Positions 47,716 through 56,629 of a stretch of DNA of 64,000 nucleotides are shown here, one piece after another. Position numbers and translations under genes: made by a program. The DNA is taken from positions 199,891 to 263,890 of the forward strand of contig CACRXP010000145.1 of assembly GCA_902702965.1 (NCBI GenBank), in the 5' to 3' direction. Below the pieces are notes generated by a model. The model was not told where the DNA came from. It worked only from the letters and a program-made list of their open reading frames with translations, and ran no database searches. Source of the stretch: Spirometra erinaceieuropaei. Taxonomy: Eukaryota; Platyhelminthes; Cestoda; Diphyllobothriidea; Diphyllobothriidae. The number at the start of each line of letters is the position of its first letter. The stretch's first letter is position 1.

Positions 47716-48484
47716 CTAGTGAGATGTGCCGGCTTGCAGTCCGGAGCGGTTGACACTCCCATCCGTAATTGGTGCGGGCTTTAGGCGATTGGAATGTACC
47801 GTGAACTCGCTCGAATATGGCCTATCTTGATTACGAATGAGACAAGTCGTATCCGACAGAACTTTAATAACGACGAACGGACCAGACCAATAAGGGTAGA
47901 ATATTGGGGGTACCCCCGCAGGTAATGTAAAATTGCGCATCCATACAACGTTCCCACACTATACGGGGTGCCGTGCGCCAACTTGTCGTAAAATGCCTTT
48001 TGGTGACGCTGCCCTTATTGCAAATGCAAACGGGCCTCTTCTGATGCTACACGCAAAGCTTTTCGCAATCTTGATACATACGTGTCGACATTTTCAACCT
48101 GATGCATGAGCGGATGTTGGAGGTCCTCGGGGAGTTGCATCTCCCTCCCACACATAAGGAAGAACGGCGTTTGTTGCGTAGTGACATTTACCGTGGATTG
48201 GTAAGCCAACATGCCCGCTGGCAAGGCTTCGTCCCATGTGGGTGGTGAGTTCGCCGCTCTCGAACGACGAGCCTCAGTCTGAGTGGATTTGGTCCGGGGC
48301 TCCCCAGCGGCAGATCCACCCGTTGAAAATGGCTCGGGCTACTGTGGGGGCAGACGCATCTGGCAGGGGTACTGCCTCAGCCATCTTGGGGAAACAGTCC
48401 ACCATGACGAGAATGAACCGATTTCCCCTCGCGGATGGCGCGATTGTGCCAACGAGGTCTACCGCTACCCTCTCGTGGGGTAGC
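47716..48484 (-). pseudogene. Integrase core and C-terminus, deleted and stopped
   Basis: Read leftward: HERVAVDLVGTIAP (first catalytic Asp), FILVMVDCFPKMAEAVPLPD, then GAPDQIHSD followed by a stop and GSSFESGEL (second catalytic Asp). The sequence jumps to WDEALPAGMLAYQSTVNVTT. About 50 residues usual in this family, including the third catalytic residue (Glu), are missing at the junction near 48240. Further left come FFLMCGREMQLPED and the C-terminal YWSGPFVVIKVLSDTTCLIR (GPF/Y module). Integration by its own product is impossible. Confidence 0.85.
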
Positions 48485-49442
48485 CCGTCTTGATTGGTTG
48501 TAGAGGGGCTCTGTAGGACTGCCCGGGGGACTTGAAGCCTAAGCAGTGTTCACAAGACCGGACAACGTTCTGTATTTCGGTCTTCTGATTCGGCCAGTAG
48601 TACCGTCGGCGAAGGGCCCTCTCGGTCTTATGGATGCCGGAATGCCCTAGTTCCGCATGTATCCTTTCGACCACGTCATCCACCATCGAAAGCGGCAGGA
48701 CGACTCGCTTTGGGTATTGTTCATTGTCACGGTAGAAGAGAACGCCATTCTCAATGGAAAATTTGTCCCAGAGGCTATGCAGACATCGCGTCTTATAACT
48801 GTGACCCGCTAGTTCAGCCTTACTGAGAGGCCTGGCGTTACTAACTTTCCTATCATATATGGGGCAGATATGCGGGTCATCTCGTTGGGCTGCGGCCCAG
48901 AGTAGGCATAGATCGCTTTGCAAAGCGATAGCGGAGATGGCGATGTCCGTGCATGACGGGCATTCCCCGTGTGGCCGATAAGGTTTCCTTGAAAGGGCAT
49001 CTGCATTTACATGCTGACGACCCGGTCGAAAGGTGCATTCGAAATCGAACTCCGCCAACTTCTCTTGCCAGCGAGCTACTTGCCCTTCAGAATTCTGAAA
49101 GTTTCTTAGCCAAGTCAAAGAGCTGTGGTCTGTACGTACTATGAGTGGTCGGTACTGGAGATAGGACCGACACTCCTCAACGAAATGCGTAAGTGCGAGC
49201 ATCTCTGTGCGGGTGACACAATAGCGCCGCTCGGCTTTGGTAAGTGTGCGACTAAGGTACTGAATGACACGTTCGGTGCCGTCACGTTGTTGCTGAGACA
49301 GGACGGCGCCTATAGCCGTGTCGCTGGCGTCAGTATCTAAGATTAATTTGCCTGCATCTTCGCTGATGTCGGGAAAAATTAGGACAGGACTAGTGCGCAA
49401 ACTATCCTTCAGCAACTGAAAGCTACCATCACATTCAGCGGT
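48465..49442 (-). CDS. RNase H and integrase zinc-binding region
   Basis: A 316-codon open stretch (start 49415; a TGA at 49447-49449 replaces an expected Trp just upstream). It has LILDTDASDTAIGAVLSQQQ, IQYLSRTLTKAERRYCVTRT-like E-M-L-A-L, RTDHSSLTWL and HVNADALSRKP (RNase H), then HAELGHSGIHKTERALRRRY, YWPNQKTEIQNVVRSCEHC, an H-H-C-C zinc module of integrase. The sequence is well conserved with no internal stop until the integrase core. Confidence 0.9.
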   Translation of the reverse strand, partial: TAECDGSFQLLKDSLRTSPVLIFPDISEDAGKLILDTDASDTAIGAVLSQQQRDGTERVIQYLSRTLTKAERRYCVTRTEMLALTHFVEECRSYLQYRPLIVRTDHSSLTWLRNFQNSEGQVARWQEKLAEFDFECTFRPGRQHVNADALSRKPYRPHGECPSCTDIAISAIALQSDLCLLWAAAQRDDPHICPIYDRKVSNARPLSKAELAGHSYKTRCLHSLWDKFSIENGVLFYRDNEQYPKRVVLPLSMVDDVVERIHAELGHSGIHKTERALRRRYYWPNQKTEIQNVVRSCEHCLGFKSPGQSYRAPLQPIKTGYPTRG

Positions 49443-49504
49443 TCACTTGAACTTTTTCTCCTTCTGAGTCAGACGGTGAAGAGGGGCGGCAATGTTGGCA
49501 TAAT

Positions 49505-50275
49505 CTTTTATGAAACGTCGATAGTCACATCCGAAGGGGTCGGCCATTCACGGATCTGTCTGACTTTGTCGACATCGGTTTCTACTCCAGTGGCTGAAAC
49601 TACATGTCCTAAGAATTTTACGCGCGGTCTAATGAAGACGCACTTTGAAGTTTTTAGAGTTAGACCGGCTTGCTTGAGACTGAGGAATACAGTTCGAAGG
49701 TTGGTCAGATGGTTCTCGAAATCCTTCCCAAGGACAATGATATCGTCCATGTAACCAGACACGAGTTCGGAATCAGCCGAGAGAGTTCCTGATTCATAAG
49801 CCTCTGAAAGGTACTAAGGGCATTGGCTAGTCCAAACGGCATTGTCTCAAACCCGTAGAGACCAGACGATACAGCAAACGCAGTCTTCTCTCTATCAGTG
49901 GGTCGCACCTCCACCTGCCAGTAGCCCGAGGCTAGGTCGAGGGTTTAAAAGACGGTATTACCCGCAAGTGTGTCCAAGGTAGCATCGATCCGGGGCAATG
50001 GAAACGAGTCCTTTTTCGTCACAGCATTCAGTTTTCTGTAAACAACACATAGGCGCATCGTGCCGTCCTTCCTCCGCACGAGTACTATTGGTGACGACCA
50101 CGGCGAGTGAGACCGTCGAATAATTATTCGACTGACCATATCGCTAATGAGGGCATCCAATTCCTTCTGACATAAAATGGGGAGACGTCTAGGAGGGACC
50201 CTAATGGGTTTGGCGTCCCCAGTGTCAATGCAGTGTTGACTAAAATTGGTCCGGCCCGTTGACTTGCCGTCCCAA
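49505..50275 (-). pseudogene. Ty3/Gypsy reverse transcriptase, interrupted
   Basis: Segments: ALISDMVSRIIIRRSHSPWS, SPIVLVRRKDGTMRLCVVYR, KLNAVTKKDSFPLPRIDATL, then a stop in place of Ser/Thr before LDLASGYWQVEV, then EKTAFAVSSGLYGFETMPFG, LANALSTFQRLMNQEL. A one-base shift near 49765 is needed to reach SGYMDDIIVLGKDFENHL (catalytic YMDD) and FLGHVVSATGVETDVDKVRQ. Another shift near 49520 leads on to the RNase H frame. Confidence 0.9.
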
Positions 50276-51001
50276 TCAAAAAATGTCTTTAAATTGGGTA
50301 AGCAAATGTTTTAGTTGCGTAAGACTGTTAGCGTCTAAACTGGTAAGTAAAAGGTCCTTAATGTTGGCGACCACAACGGACGCAGAGCAAAGATCTGATG
50401 CCGGCGGCACGTGGGTGAGAAAGGGTACATTTACGAGAGTATTACTGAATAGTTGTTTGCCAAAATCAGGTGCGCACCGGAACTTATTCAGGAAATCGAC
50501 ACCCAAGATACAGTCCCAAGTGATGTCCGGAGACACCAGGAAAGAATGCGAAGACATGTGACCACTAAGTTGCAATGAATATTCAACCAACCCGTCGTGC
50601 TCAAGCCCGGTGCCAGTGGCCGTGCAGAGGCGCCATCCGGGTTTCCATCGATACTTACCTTTAGTCTGAGAAGCAGTAAAGAGCTGTTGCTTAACTAGTG
50701 AGCAGCCTGCGCCGGAATCAACCAGACAAGAAAAGGAAACATTCCCGACTGTCGCCTTAACCAAAGGACAAATTGAATGGCTAACACATGAGACAACTGC
50801 ATCCGAAAAAATAAAGCACTTACTATTGTCTTCCTGATCAACATCAATCACTTGAATGGGCCGGCGTCCTTGGTGACCGGTAGAGCGGCGGATCGGAGGT
50901 CGGCGCCAATTAGTTTGCCGAGGGGAGCAAGACCCACAAGCGCACTGACGCCAGGGCGTCTGAGTGTTGACGTCCACACCCGATTGAGACCGCATAGACA
51001 C
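50276..51001 (-). CDS. Aspartic protease and RT linker frame
   Basis: A 241-codon open frame. CACGSC near the start may be the remnant of a zinc knuckle. VSFSCLVDSGAGCSLVKQQL holds the Asp-Ser-Gly active site, and WDCILGVDFLNKF is the second conserved block of retroelement proteases. The C-terminus LLTQFKDIF is the usual entry into RT. The frame overlaps the end of gag by a base and would need a frameshift or re-start. Confidence 0.85.
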   Translation of the reverse strand: MSMRSQSGVDVNTQTPWRQCACGSCSPRQTNWRRPPIRRSTGHQGRRPIQVIDVDQEDNSKCFIFSDAVVSCVSHSICPLVKATVGNVSFSCLVDSGAGCSLVKQQLFTASQTKGKYRWKPGWRLCTATGTGLEHDGLVEYSLQLSGHMSSHSFLVSPDITWDCILGVDFLNKFRCAPDFGKQLFSNTLVNVPFLTHVPPASDLCSASVVVANIKDLLLTSLDANSLTQLKHLLTQFKDIF

Positions 51002-51585
51002 TACTCCAACACAACCCCGCAGGGGGGTGGCACAGGCAGCCTGGAGTGCCTCTTCTTACTGGCAAGGCGAATTGCGTCGTCCAACTTGGACGGCTGCTGA
51101 CGGAGGAGTGCTTTGCGAACCTCCGGGTTCGAAACACCATCTATGAACTGCTCGAGGAGTGTTTCCTCGAGATCGGCGGCTGCCAAAGTAGGGTAGGCCT
51201 GCCGTCCTAGAAGGCAAAGCGCCTGTTGAAATTCCACGACGCTCTCAAACGGCCGTTGAAACCGCCGTCGGAACTCGGACCGCACCAGCCAAGTGGGCCT
51301 TGAACCGCATAGAATCCGACGAAGGTCCCGAAAAATCTCAGCAACAGGCATCGTAGAATTGATGCCTGACGCCCGAGCCAAGTCATAGACATCGTCATCC
51401 GGTTGTGACAGGATTGCCACGCCCTTAGATTTGTCGTCCACGCCGCCTAGGTAGTCTGTCATCCGGGATTCCCAACGGTGAAAATCGCCTGAACGAGAAA
51501 GTTTGCCAGGGAGGGGGCAGAACGACGAAGGCAGTGCCTGTTTCTGCAGCTACTTAACAAGTTTGCTTACGAGATTGTCTGTCAT
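51001..51585 (-). pseudogene. Gag
   Basis: An ATG at 51585 opens MTDNLVSKLVK and meets a TAG at codon 12. The same frame then continues with FCPLPGKLSRSGDFHRWESR, MTDYLGGVDDKSKGVAILSQ, FRRRFQRPFESVVEFQQALC and EETLLEQFIDGVSNPEVRKA to a stop near 51001. The pattern 'F...R.Q...ES..EF...L..L...A.P' with 'L...F..G..' is that of Ty3/Gypsy capsid proteins. A canonical C-C-H-C knuckle is not visible. Confidence 0.8.
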
Positions 51586-51592
51586 TTTGCAT

Positions 51593-51607
51593 GCGGCACC
51601 GTTGCCA
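51593..51607 (-). other. Primer binding site
   Basis: Six bases after the 5' LTR, on the minus strand, TGGCAACGGTGCCGC begins with the TGG complementary to a tRNA CCA end. I do not identify the tRNA. Confidence 0.65.
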
Positions 51608-51613
51608 CAAAAT

Positions 51614-52097
51614 TGTAACGTCTCCGATCCGATCGAGGGCGAACCCCAAGGAGAATTAAGGCGATTTATAAAGAAATAATGAGAAGTGTATTAAACTGAA
51701 CCTACTACAGTCCTCGTAACTGGCCTAATGCACACAGATAGGGCCGCAGGAGTCCTTGCTTAACAGCAAAGTTGACAGATAACAGAAAGCCGGGACTCGA
51801 GCGTCATACTTCCGTCCTTGGTTAGCCTTCTGGAGTATTTATAGGGCCTCAGGCGTTGCAGTAGTCCAAAGATTCGAGTGGCATTGTGAAAAGAAAACAG
51901 AGCAAACTTTAGTCATCATCATTCCACCTAATTTGTATTTATTGCCTATTTCTTATGTTAAGTAATTTTATAAGAAACCCAAATTATAACAAACAAGACA
52001 CTACGCTTTAACTCACCACTATGCATAGTCAAAGTTGGTCCAGCAACACCAATCCCATAGGTAGTAGTAGCGCTCGCGTGAGGTTAGGTTCGTTACA
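51614..52097 (-). repeat. LTR (5' LTR of the minus-strand element)
   Basis: Starts tgtaacgtctccgatccgat and ends ggttaggttcgttaca. Its outer end keeps the perfect TGTAAC/GTTACA inverted termini, which are mutated in the other LTR. Confidence 0.92.
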
Positions 52098-52099
52098 GC

Positions 52100-52640
52100 C
52101 AGTCTATCTGGCCAGCTGTAACTGGGCGGCTGCACAGTTCGTACGTGGTTTTCAGGAGGCTTACAATCGTTGTCTGGACTAAGAGCTGGAAAAGATGAAT
52201 ATATATCGGGAGTAAGAAGCATTCAATGGTAAGTCACAATCAAAGCTGTCAAAATAATATTGAATCATGTATCATATTTTTCTTGTGAATGTGAAATTAT
52301 AGGAGTAGTGGTCGACTGTTTACTATGACCTAATATGGTTGTATATATGTTTAATATGGCCTCAATATAGACTTACGAACAACTAATATGCAGGTTCTTA
52401 TCGAAGGGGATATTTTTCATTAGCGTCCTAATGGATATTAAGTGTCAGGTGACGTAGCTGATGGAAACGAGAAAGGGAGGAAAGAACTAATATCACTATC
52501 TGTTCTATGTTTACCAATGATGCTATCTTTTATAAATTGGATTATTTTTAGTGCTATGTTCCGGTATTATCCATGCTGCTGGCATCATCAGAGCCCTTTT
52601 GGACCAAATTTAATATCAAAGAATTGACTTGACAATGTTC
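52100..52640. other. LINE 3' flank or unassigned
   Basis: AT-rich sequence between the LTR element and the LINE C-terminus that follows. Nothing is supported. Confidence 0.35.
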
Positions 52641-52644
52641 TAAC

Positions 52645-53084
52645 TTATTCAAAAATAAATGTGCATTGTTATTTGAGAGGAATTTCTTAGTTTTTATTTT
52701 AAACTCGATTAGGGTTTGACTTTTCCTGATAGAACTTGGAAGAGCATTCCAGATAGTCGCATGTTTAATTTAATTTATAAAATGCCAGTCTACAGGCGTT
52801 GTCAGGGGAAGTGATTAAACACAAATCCGACCAGCAGAGTAGAAATTTGACCATTGGGACTATGTGAATTTGGGGATTTTTATAATATCTTCGTTATTTC
52901 TGGTGTTTGTTTGGGCGTTTTGATTTGTTAGTAAATTCATTTTGAGAATATCTTGGTTATGGGTGACCTTGAATAGGATGTTTAGACCATTTTGGAGTCT
53001 TCTGATCCAGAGGAGTCGAAGACCGTATTTGTTGGGACTGCCTACACTCCCAAAAACAAGAGCCAGCCAATCACGGGAGGCCAC
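52645..53084 (-). pseudogene. LINE-C RT C-terminus, split by a stub
   Basis: Reads LRLLWIRRLQNGLNILFKVT (53020-52960) and, after a short foreign piece at about 52767-52850, HATIWNALPSSIRKSQTLIE with FKIKTKKFLSNNNAHLFLNK. W-N-x-L-P-x-x-I-R with a following F-K...L is the standard end of CR1/Jockey-type RT proteins. It continues the minus-strand RT at 53.38-54.46 kb. Confidence 0.7.
52767..52850 (-). mobile_element. LINE-A 3'-end stub, about 80 bp
   Basis: Minus strand ctgctggtcggatttgtgtt, taatcacttcccctgacaac, gcctgtagactggcatttta. This equals the last about 80 bp of LINE-A as seen at 59742-59815 and at 63858-63935 (minus). It lies inside the C-terminal coding of another LINE. Confidence 0.75.
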
Positions 53085-53382
53085 GTGCGTTTTCTCTACT
53101 GCGCTGTCATCTTAATCGTGGCGCCTCTCCATTGGCTTTTCCCTCGCGGGCCTGATCGATCAGCATATTCGAATTATCGACCGGCTCGTCTCGAATATTG
53201 TTCCCGAAGGGCATTGGGCCGAACGCCGGCGAAGCACCGTAAGGCGTTATAAATACGCGTTACTTCCAGTTCATTTTGACTTGCATTTTCCTAATACACA
53301 GTTTCGTGGCCGGTCGCGTTCTCCTTCTCTGCCGCGTTGGTATTAGGGACAAGGGTCGAGTGCGCATACGCTCCACAGGATT
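53085..53382. other. Insert of unknown type, promoter-like
   Basis: This GC-richer segment separates two parts of the minus-strand LINE. It contains cgttataaatacgcgttact on the plus strand, a TATA-box-like word followed after about 25 bp by ccagttcatttt. It may be the 5' region of a plus-strand retroelement. Confidence 0.35.
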
Positions 53383-54456
53383 TCACGTACCAGGCGAGTC
53401 ATAACAGTATTTATGATTTAGTTCTAGGTATGAACCCTGGATTCCATCACTTCTAGAAAAAGATCTAGTAAAATGTCTCTGAATTCCTTCTAGTTTCTTT
53501 CGGCCGTCTGAGGGCATTATGCCGAAGGAAGTTGAACAATAATCTGGGAGAAGTAGAACATAAATTTCGAAAAGTTGTATTTTTAGTGCATTTAAGGTGA
53601 AATTCTTACATATGAATCCGCACAGGCGAGTGGCTTTCGGTGATATTTGTTGGAAGTGGGGAGATAAATCAAGGACATTTGTATAGCTGAGACCTAAATC
53701 TCTAACCGATTGGGCCTCCGTTATTTCATTATCCTCGAATATTATGGGGGGGAAGTTTTTGCGGGCCAAATATCAGGAGATGGAATTTTTCGGGTGAAAT
53801 GGGCTTCTGCCATTGACTACTCCATTCGCTGAGTTTTCTGAGATCAGTTTCAGTTGTTCTAGGAATATTGGCTACTGTATTCCCGTTATATGCATATGCA
53901 AGTTTAAGGTCGTCCGCATATAAAAACGTCTTAGCTGAGACAGATATGGACAATAAGTCGTGAATATATATAAAAAATAGAAGGGGGCCTATGATAGTGC
54001 CTTGAAGTGCTCCACTGGTAATAGGGGATGGTTCTGAGACTATGTTCCGAATTTGCACCACCTGGTATCGGTTTTTAAGATCGGATTTAAGAAAATCGAG
54101 AAGGGGTGGCCTAATTCCATGACTTTTTAGATTTACCAGTAGTCTTTTATGGGAGACTCTGTCAAAGGCCTTTTTAAATCGAAGTATATTGAAGCTACTG
54201 TATTTCAATCATCTCTATTGCTGGAAACGAATTCAAAAAAAGTAACGTGGCAGGACTGACATGACTTTTTAGGTAAAAATGCATGTTGAGAGGGGGGAAT
54301 GAGGTTGGCGTTCATGAGATGGTCTAGCAATTGGTTGTAGAAAATTTTCTCGAGGATTTTAGCTATAGCCGGTGTTAGGTGAACACCACGATAGTTTTGG
54401 GTATGAGATGAGTTGCCACTTTTAAATATAGGCGCAAGGGTCGAGTATATCCACAT
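53383..54456 (-). pseudogene. LINE-C reverse transcriptase, frameshifted
   Basis: Reading leftward: STLAPIFKSGNSSHTQNYRG, VHLTPAIAKILEKIFYNQLL, SQHAFLPKKSCQSCHVTFFE; after a frame change KKAFDRVSHKRLLVNLKSHG (motif A), SGALQGTIIGPLLFFIYIHD (motif B, with SGALQG for SGVPQG), KTFLYADDLKLAYAYNGN (catalytic YADD); then RDLGLSYTNVLDLSPHFQQI and YCSTSFGIMPSDGRKKLEGI. The C-terminus follows at 52.6-53.08 kb and the EN at 55.25-55.49 kb. Confidence 0.85.
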
Positions 54457-54459
54457 GTC

Positions 54460-55253
54460 CGGAAAAATTGCACGTGACTGGAGTAGGGTTAATAACTTAG
54501 ATAGGAGTATAATTAACGACCATAATTCCTACGACTGGACTAATTTCTTCCTTAGTTCGGATGTAAATGTTTGCACTGCAAAACTGTACGTAATTTTGGA
54601 TCCGCTTATTTCTCGTTTTGTCCCCCGTAAGAAAATTATTTATGTTGGGGATGAGGTTTTCCTACCCTTACCCTTTCGTCGCAGATTGCGCAGGCTTTAT
54701 CGTAGACTCCATTTTCAGAACGATGTTTCTGTCCTGCCCTTGATTCGTGATATTTTTTAATCGAGCTAAGAGATTGTCTGAAGAAAAACAGCTAGCCGAA
54801 GAGGACCAGTTTAGCGAAAATCATTCGTTAAATGTCTCGAAACTTTTCTCTAGAAAAATACGAACTCGCCGAAAGACGCAGCATCCCATCCTCCGAGACG
54901 CTCTCTGAAATCCCATAGTTGATGCCCAGTTAACCGCTGATAGCTTCAATGATTTCCTGTCCAAAACGTCCATTGAAGACTCGACCACTCCGCTTCCGAC
55001 AATCCAGCCATTGACCGGGGCGGTTCTAGAAACTATAATTTTCACTCTGTGGAATGTGACTGTTGCGATTCGGCTTTTTCGTCAATCTTATAGTCCAGGC
55101 CCTGATGTTGTCCCAGAAAGCATTTTAAAAGCCGATGCAAACACGATCTTCCCATCCCTCTTATGCAAGATATTTAATCTCGCTCTTGAAAGTGAAACCT
55201 ATTCTACCTTGTGGAAGGAATCACACATTTTGCCCATTCCTAAGCACGGCAAA
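54460..55253 (+). pseudogene. LINE-A pre-RT region and RT start
   Basis: Reads NDHNSYDWTNFFLSSDVNVC, TAKLYVILDPLISRFVPRKK (the region between EN and RT), then YSPGPDVVPESILKADANTI, FPSLLCKIFNLALESETYST and LWKESHILPIPKHGKS. It stops where a minus-strand EN fragment begins. The end matches the beginning of the copy at 58.8 kb. Confidence 0.75.
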
Positions 55254-55490
55254 TCATATCGGTTGGGACATCAATACCACTTTGCTCAATGCTAGTTTTA
55301 ATGTAGATAAGACAACCTCCGCCTCGTTTATTAACACGGTGTTGTCGATAGAAATTATAAATTGGGACATATAGCGAAGCATTCGATATAAGCTCATTTG
55401 CCCATGTTTCTGTTATGCAAATTATATCGGAGTTATATATTTCCACAAAAGTTCCACGTAGGATATTTTGTTGACAATCGATCACCCGGA
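55245..55490 (-). pseudogene. LINE endonuclease fragment
   Basis: Minus strand: VEIYNSDIICITETWANELI, VPIYNFYRQHRVNKRGGGCL and IYIKTSIEQSG. D-I-(I)-C-(I)-T-E-T-W is the catalytic Glu block and R-x-x-R-x-G-G-G the next block of AP-type endonucleases in non-LTR elements. It could belong to LINE-C (same strand), or be the inverted 5' part of the plus-strand insert that follows. Confidence 0.75.
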
Positions 55491-55544
55491 AACTGTTCTC
55501 TCAAGCTTCGTCCAGTATTTCTTATACTCAGAGATGTCACCTGG

Positions 55545-56615
55545 CGAACATGAAGTTTTTGTGGGTTAGAAGACTCGAAGCTGGCCTTTGCTTCCTTTTT
55601 CGCATCAACTCTAGCTCCAGTCTTCCGACCATTGACACTCTCACTTTGAGAGATCGGTCTTATGCCACGCGCAACTCCTGCATGGTGATTCCGCCGCCTC
55701 TTTGTACTACATCTAAGCGCTCCCTCTTCTTTGCTTCCAAATATGCCTTCCTTTGGAATAATCTTCCGCCTGAAATTAGATTATCGCCTAAGTTACTGGT
55801 ATTCAAGTCGAAATTACGCAACCATCTTACACCGGAAAGCATAAAGGCACTGTTAGCGGTCTCATTCCCGAACACTCAGATTCTTGACTTCGAGAAGGGT
55901 CCTCCTGGGAATTAGTGGTAGATTAAGTGGTAACTCTTAATTATATCATTAGAAACCCCTGTTTTGAATTGGTTTCTAAATCTATCGTTATCCTTCACCC
56001 TATAGCGACAATTTTCGCGGTTTTTGATGTCATCTCCCGCATTCCGACCTCATGCGGTCTGTCGACACTCACGGCGGAACCCTCAGTCTTTCACTGTTTA
56101 CTAGTAGTTCAGTCGTACCTCCCTTCCTCACTGCTCGGCTGAGCTCGAAGCGTGCTGTGGCCGATCGCATCTCGGTTCCTCTCGTCTGGCCTCTTTGACG
56201 CGGCGTACCAATCAGGCCCAGACGATCTCAATTGTGAATCCCGTATACAATGCCATTTGCAAGCCAGTCCTGTCTGACCCACATTCGTACCCATCAAGGC
56301 GGACATTTATTGATACTCTGACGATGACCGACAACTTTCCATTATATACCGCCACCCACAGGCCAGTCCAGCTCGCTTTTTTCTGTTATTATTTTCAAAG
56401 AGGGTTTTTTTTTCTCCTGTAAAATTAATCCAGTCATTTTTAACTTTTTCTTAGGAGTTTTTTTTTCACCCATCAATCATCATGTTTCTACTAGGAATTG
56501 CATTTTGTAAAGATTCGGCCTACCTCGTCTAAAACTCGCATGCAAATTTATTTTAACTTGCTTTGATTGGACCCCGACGGGTCTTTAATAAAAATTATCT
56601 ATCTATCTATCTTAT
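55545..56615 (+). mobile_element. LINE-A-type C-terminus, 3' UTR and (ATCT)n tail
   Basis: Coding FLWVRRLEAGLCFLFRINSS, SYATRNSCMVIPPPLCTTSK, LFFASKYAFLWNNLPPEIRL and a stop at 55913, then about 650 bp of 3' UTR ending ggaccccgacgggtctttaa, aaattatctatctatctatc. The tandem ATCT tail at 56596-56613 marks the 3' end of a LINE insertion. Confidence 0.75.
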
Positions 56616-56629
56616 AAGAGCTATGTTTA

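Larger units (their letters stand above)
47047..52097 (-). mobile_element. Ty3/Gypsy LTR retrotransposon, 5.05 kb, defective
   Basis: Two direct repeats of about 485 bp (47047-47531 and 51614-52097) flank gag, protease, RT, RNase H and integrase coding in Ty3/Gypsy order on the minus strand. The LTRs begin TGTAAC and the intact one ends GTTACA. A tRNA-primer site and a purine-rich tract lie at the expected places. The interior has stops in gag, RT, RNase H and integrase, at least two frameshifts, and a deletion in the integrase core. The flanks tatca (left) and gccag (right) do not form a target duplication. Confidence 0.92.
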
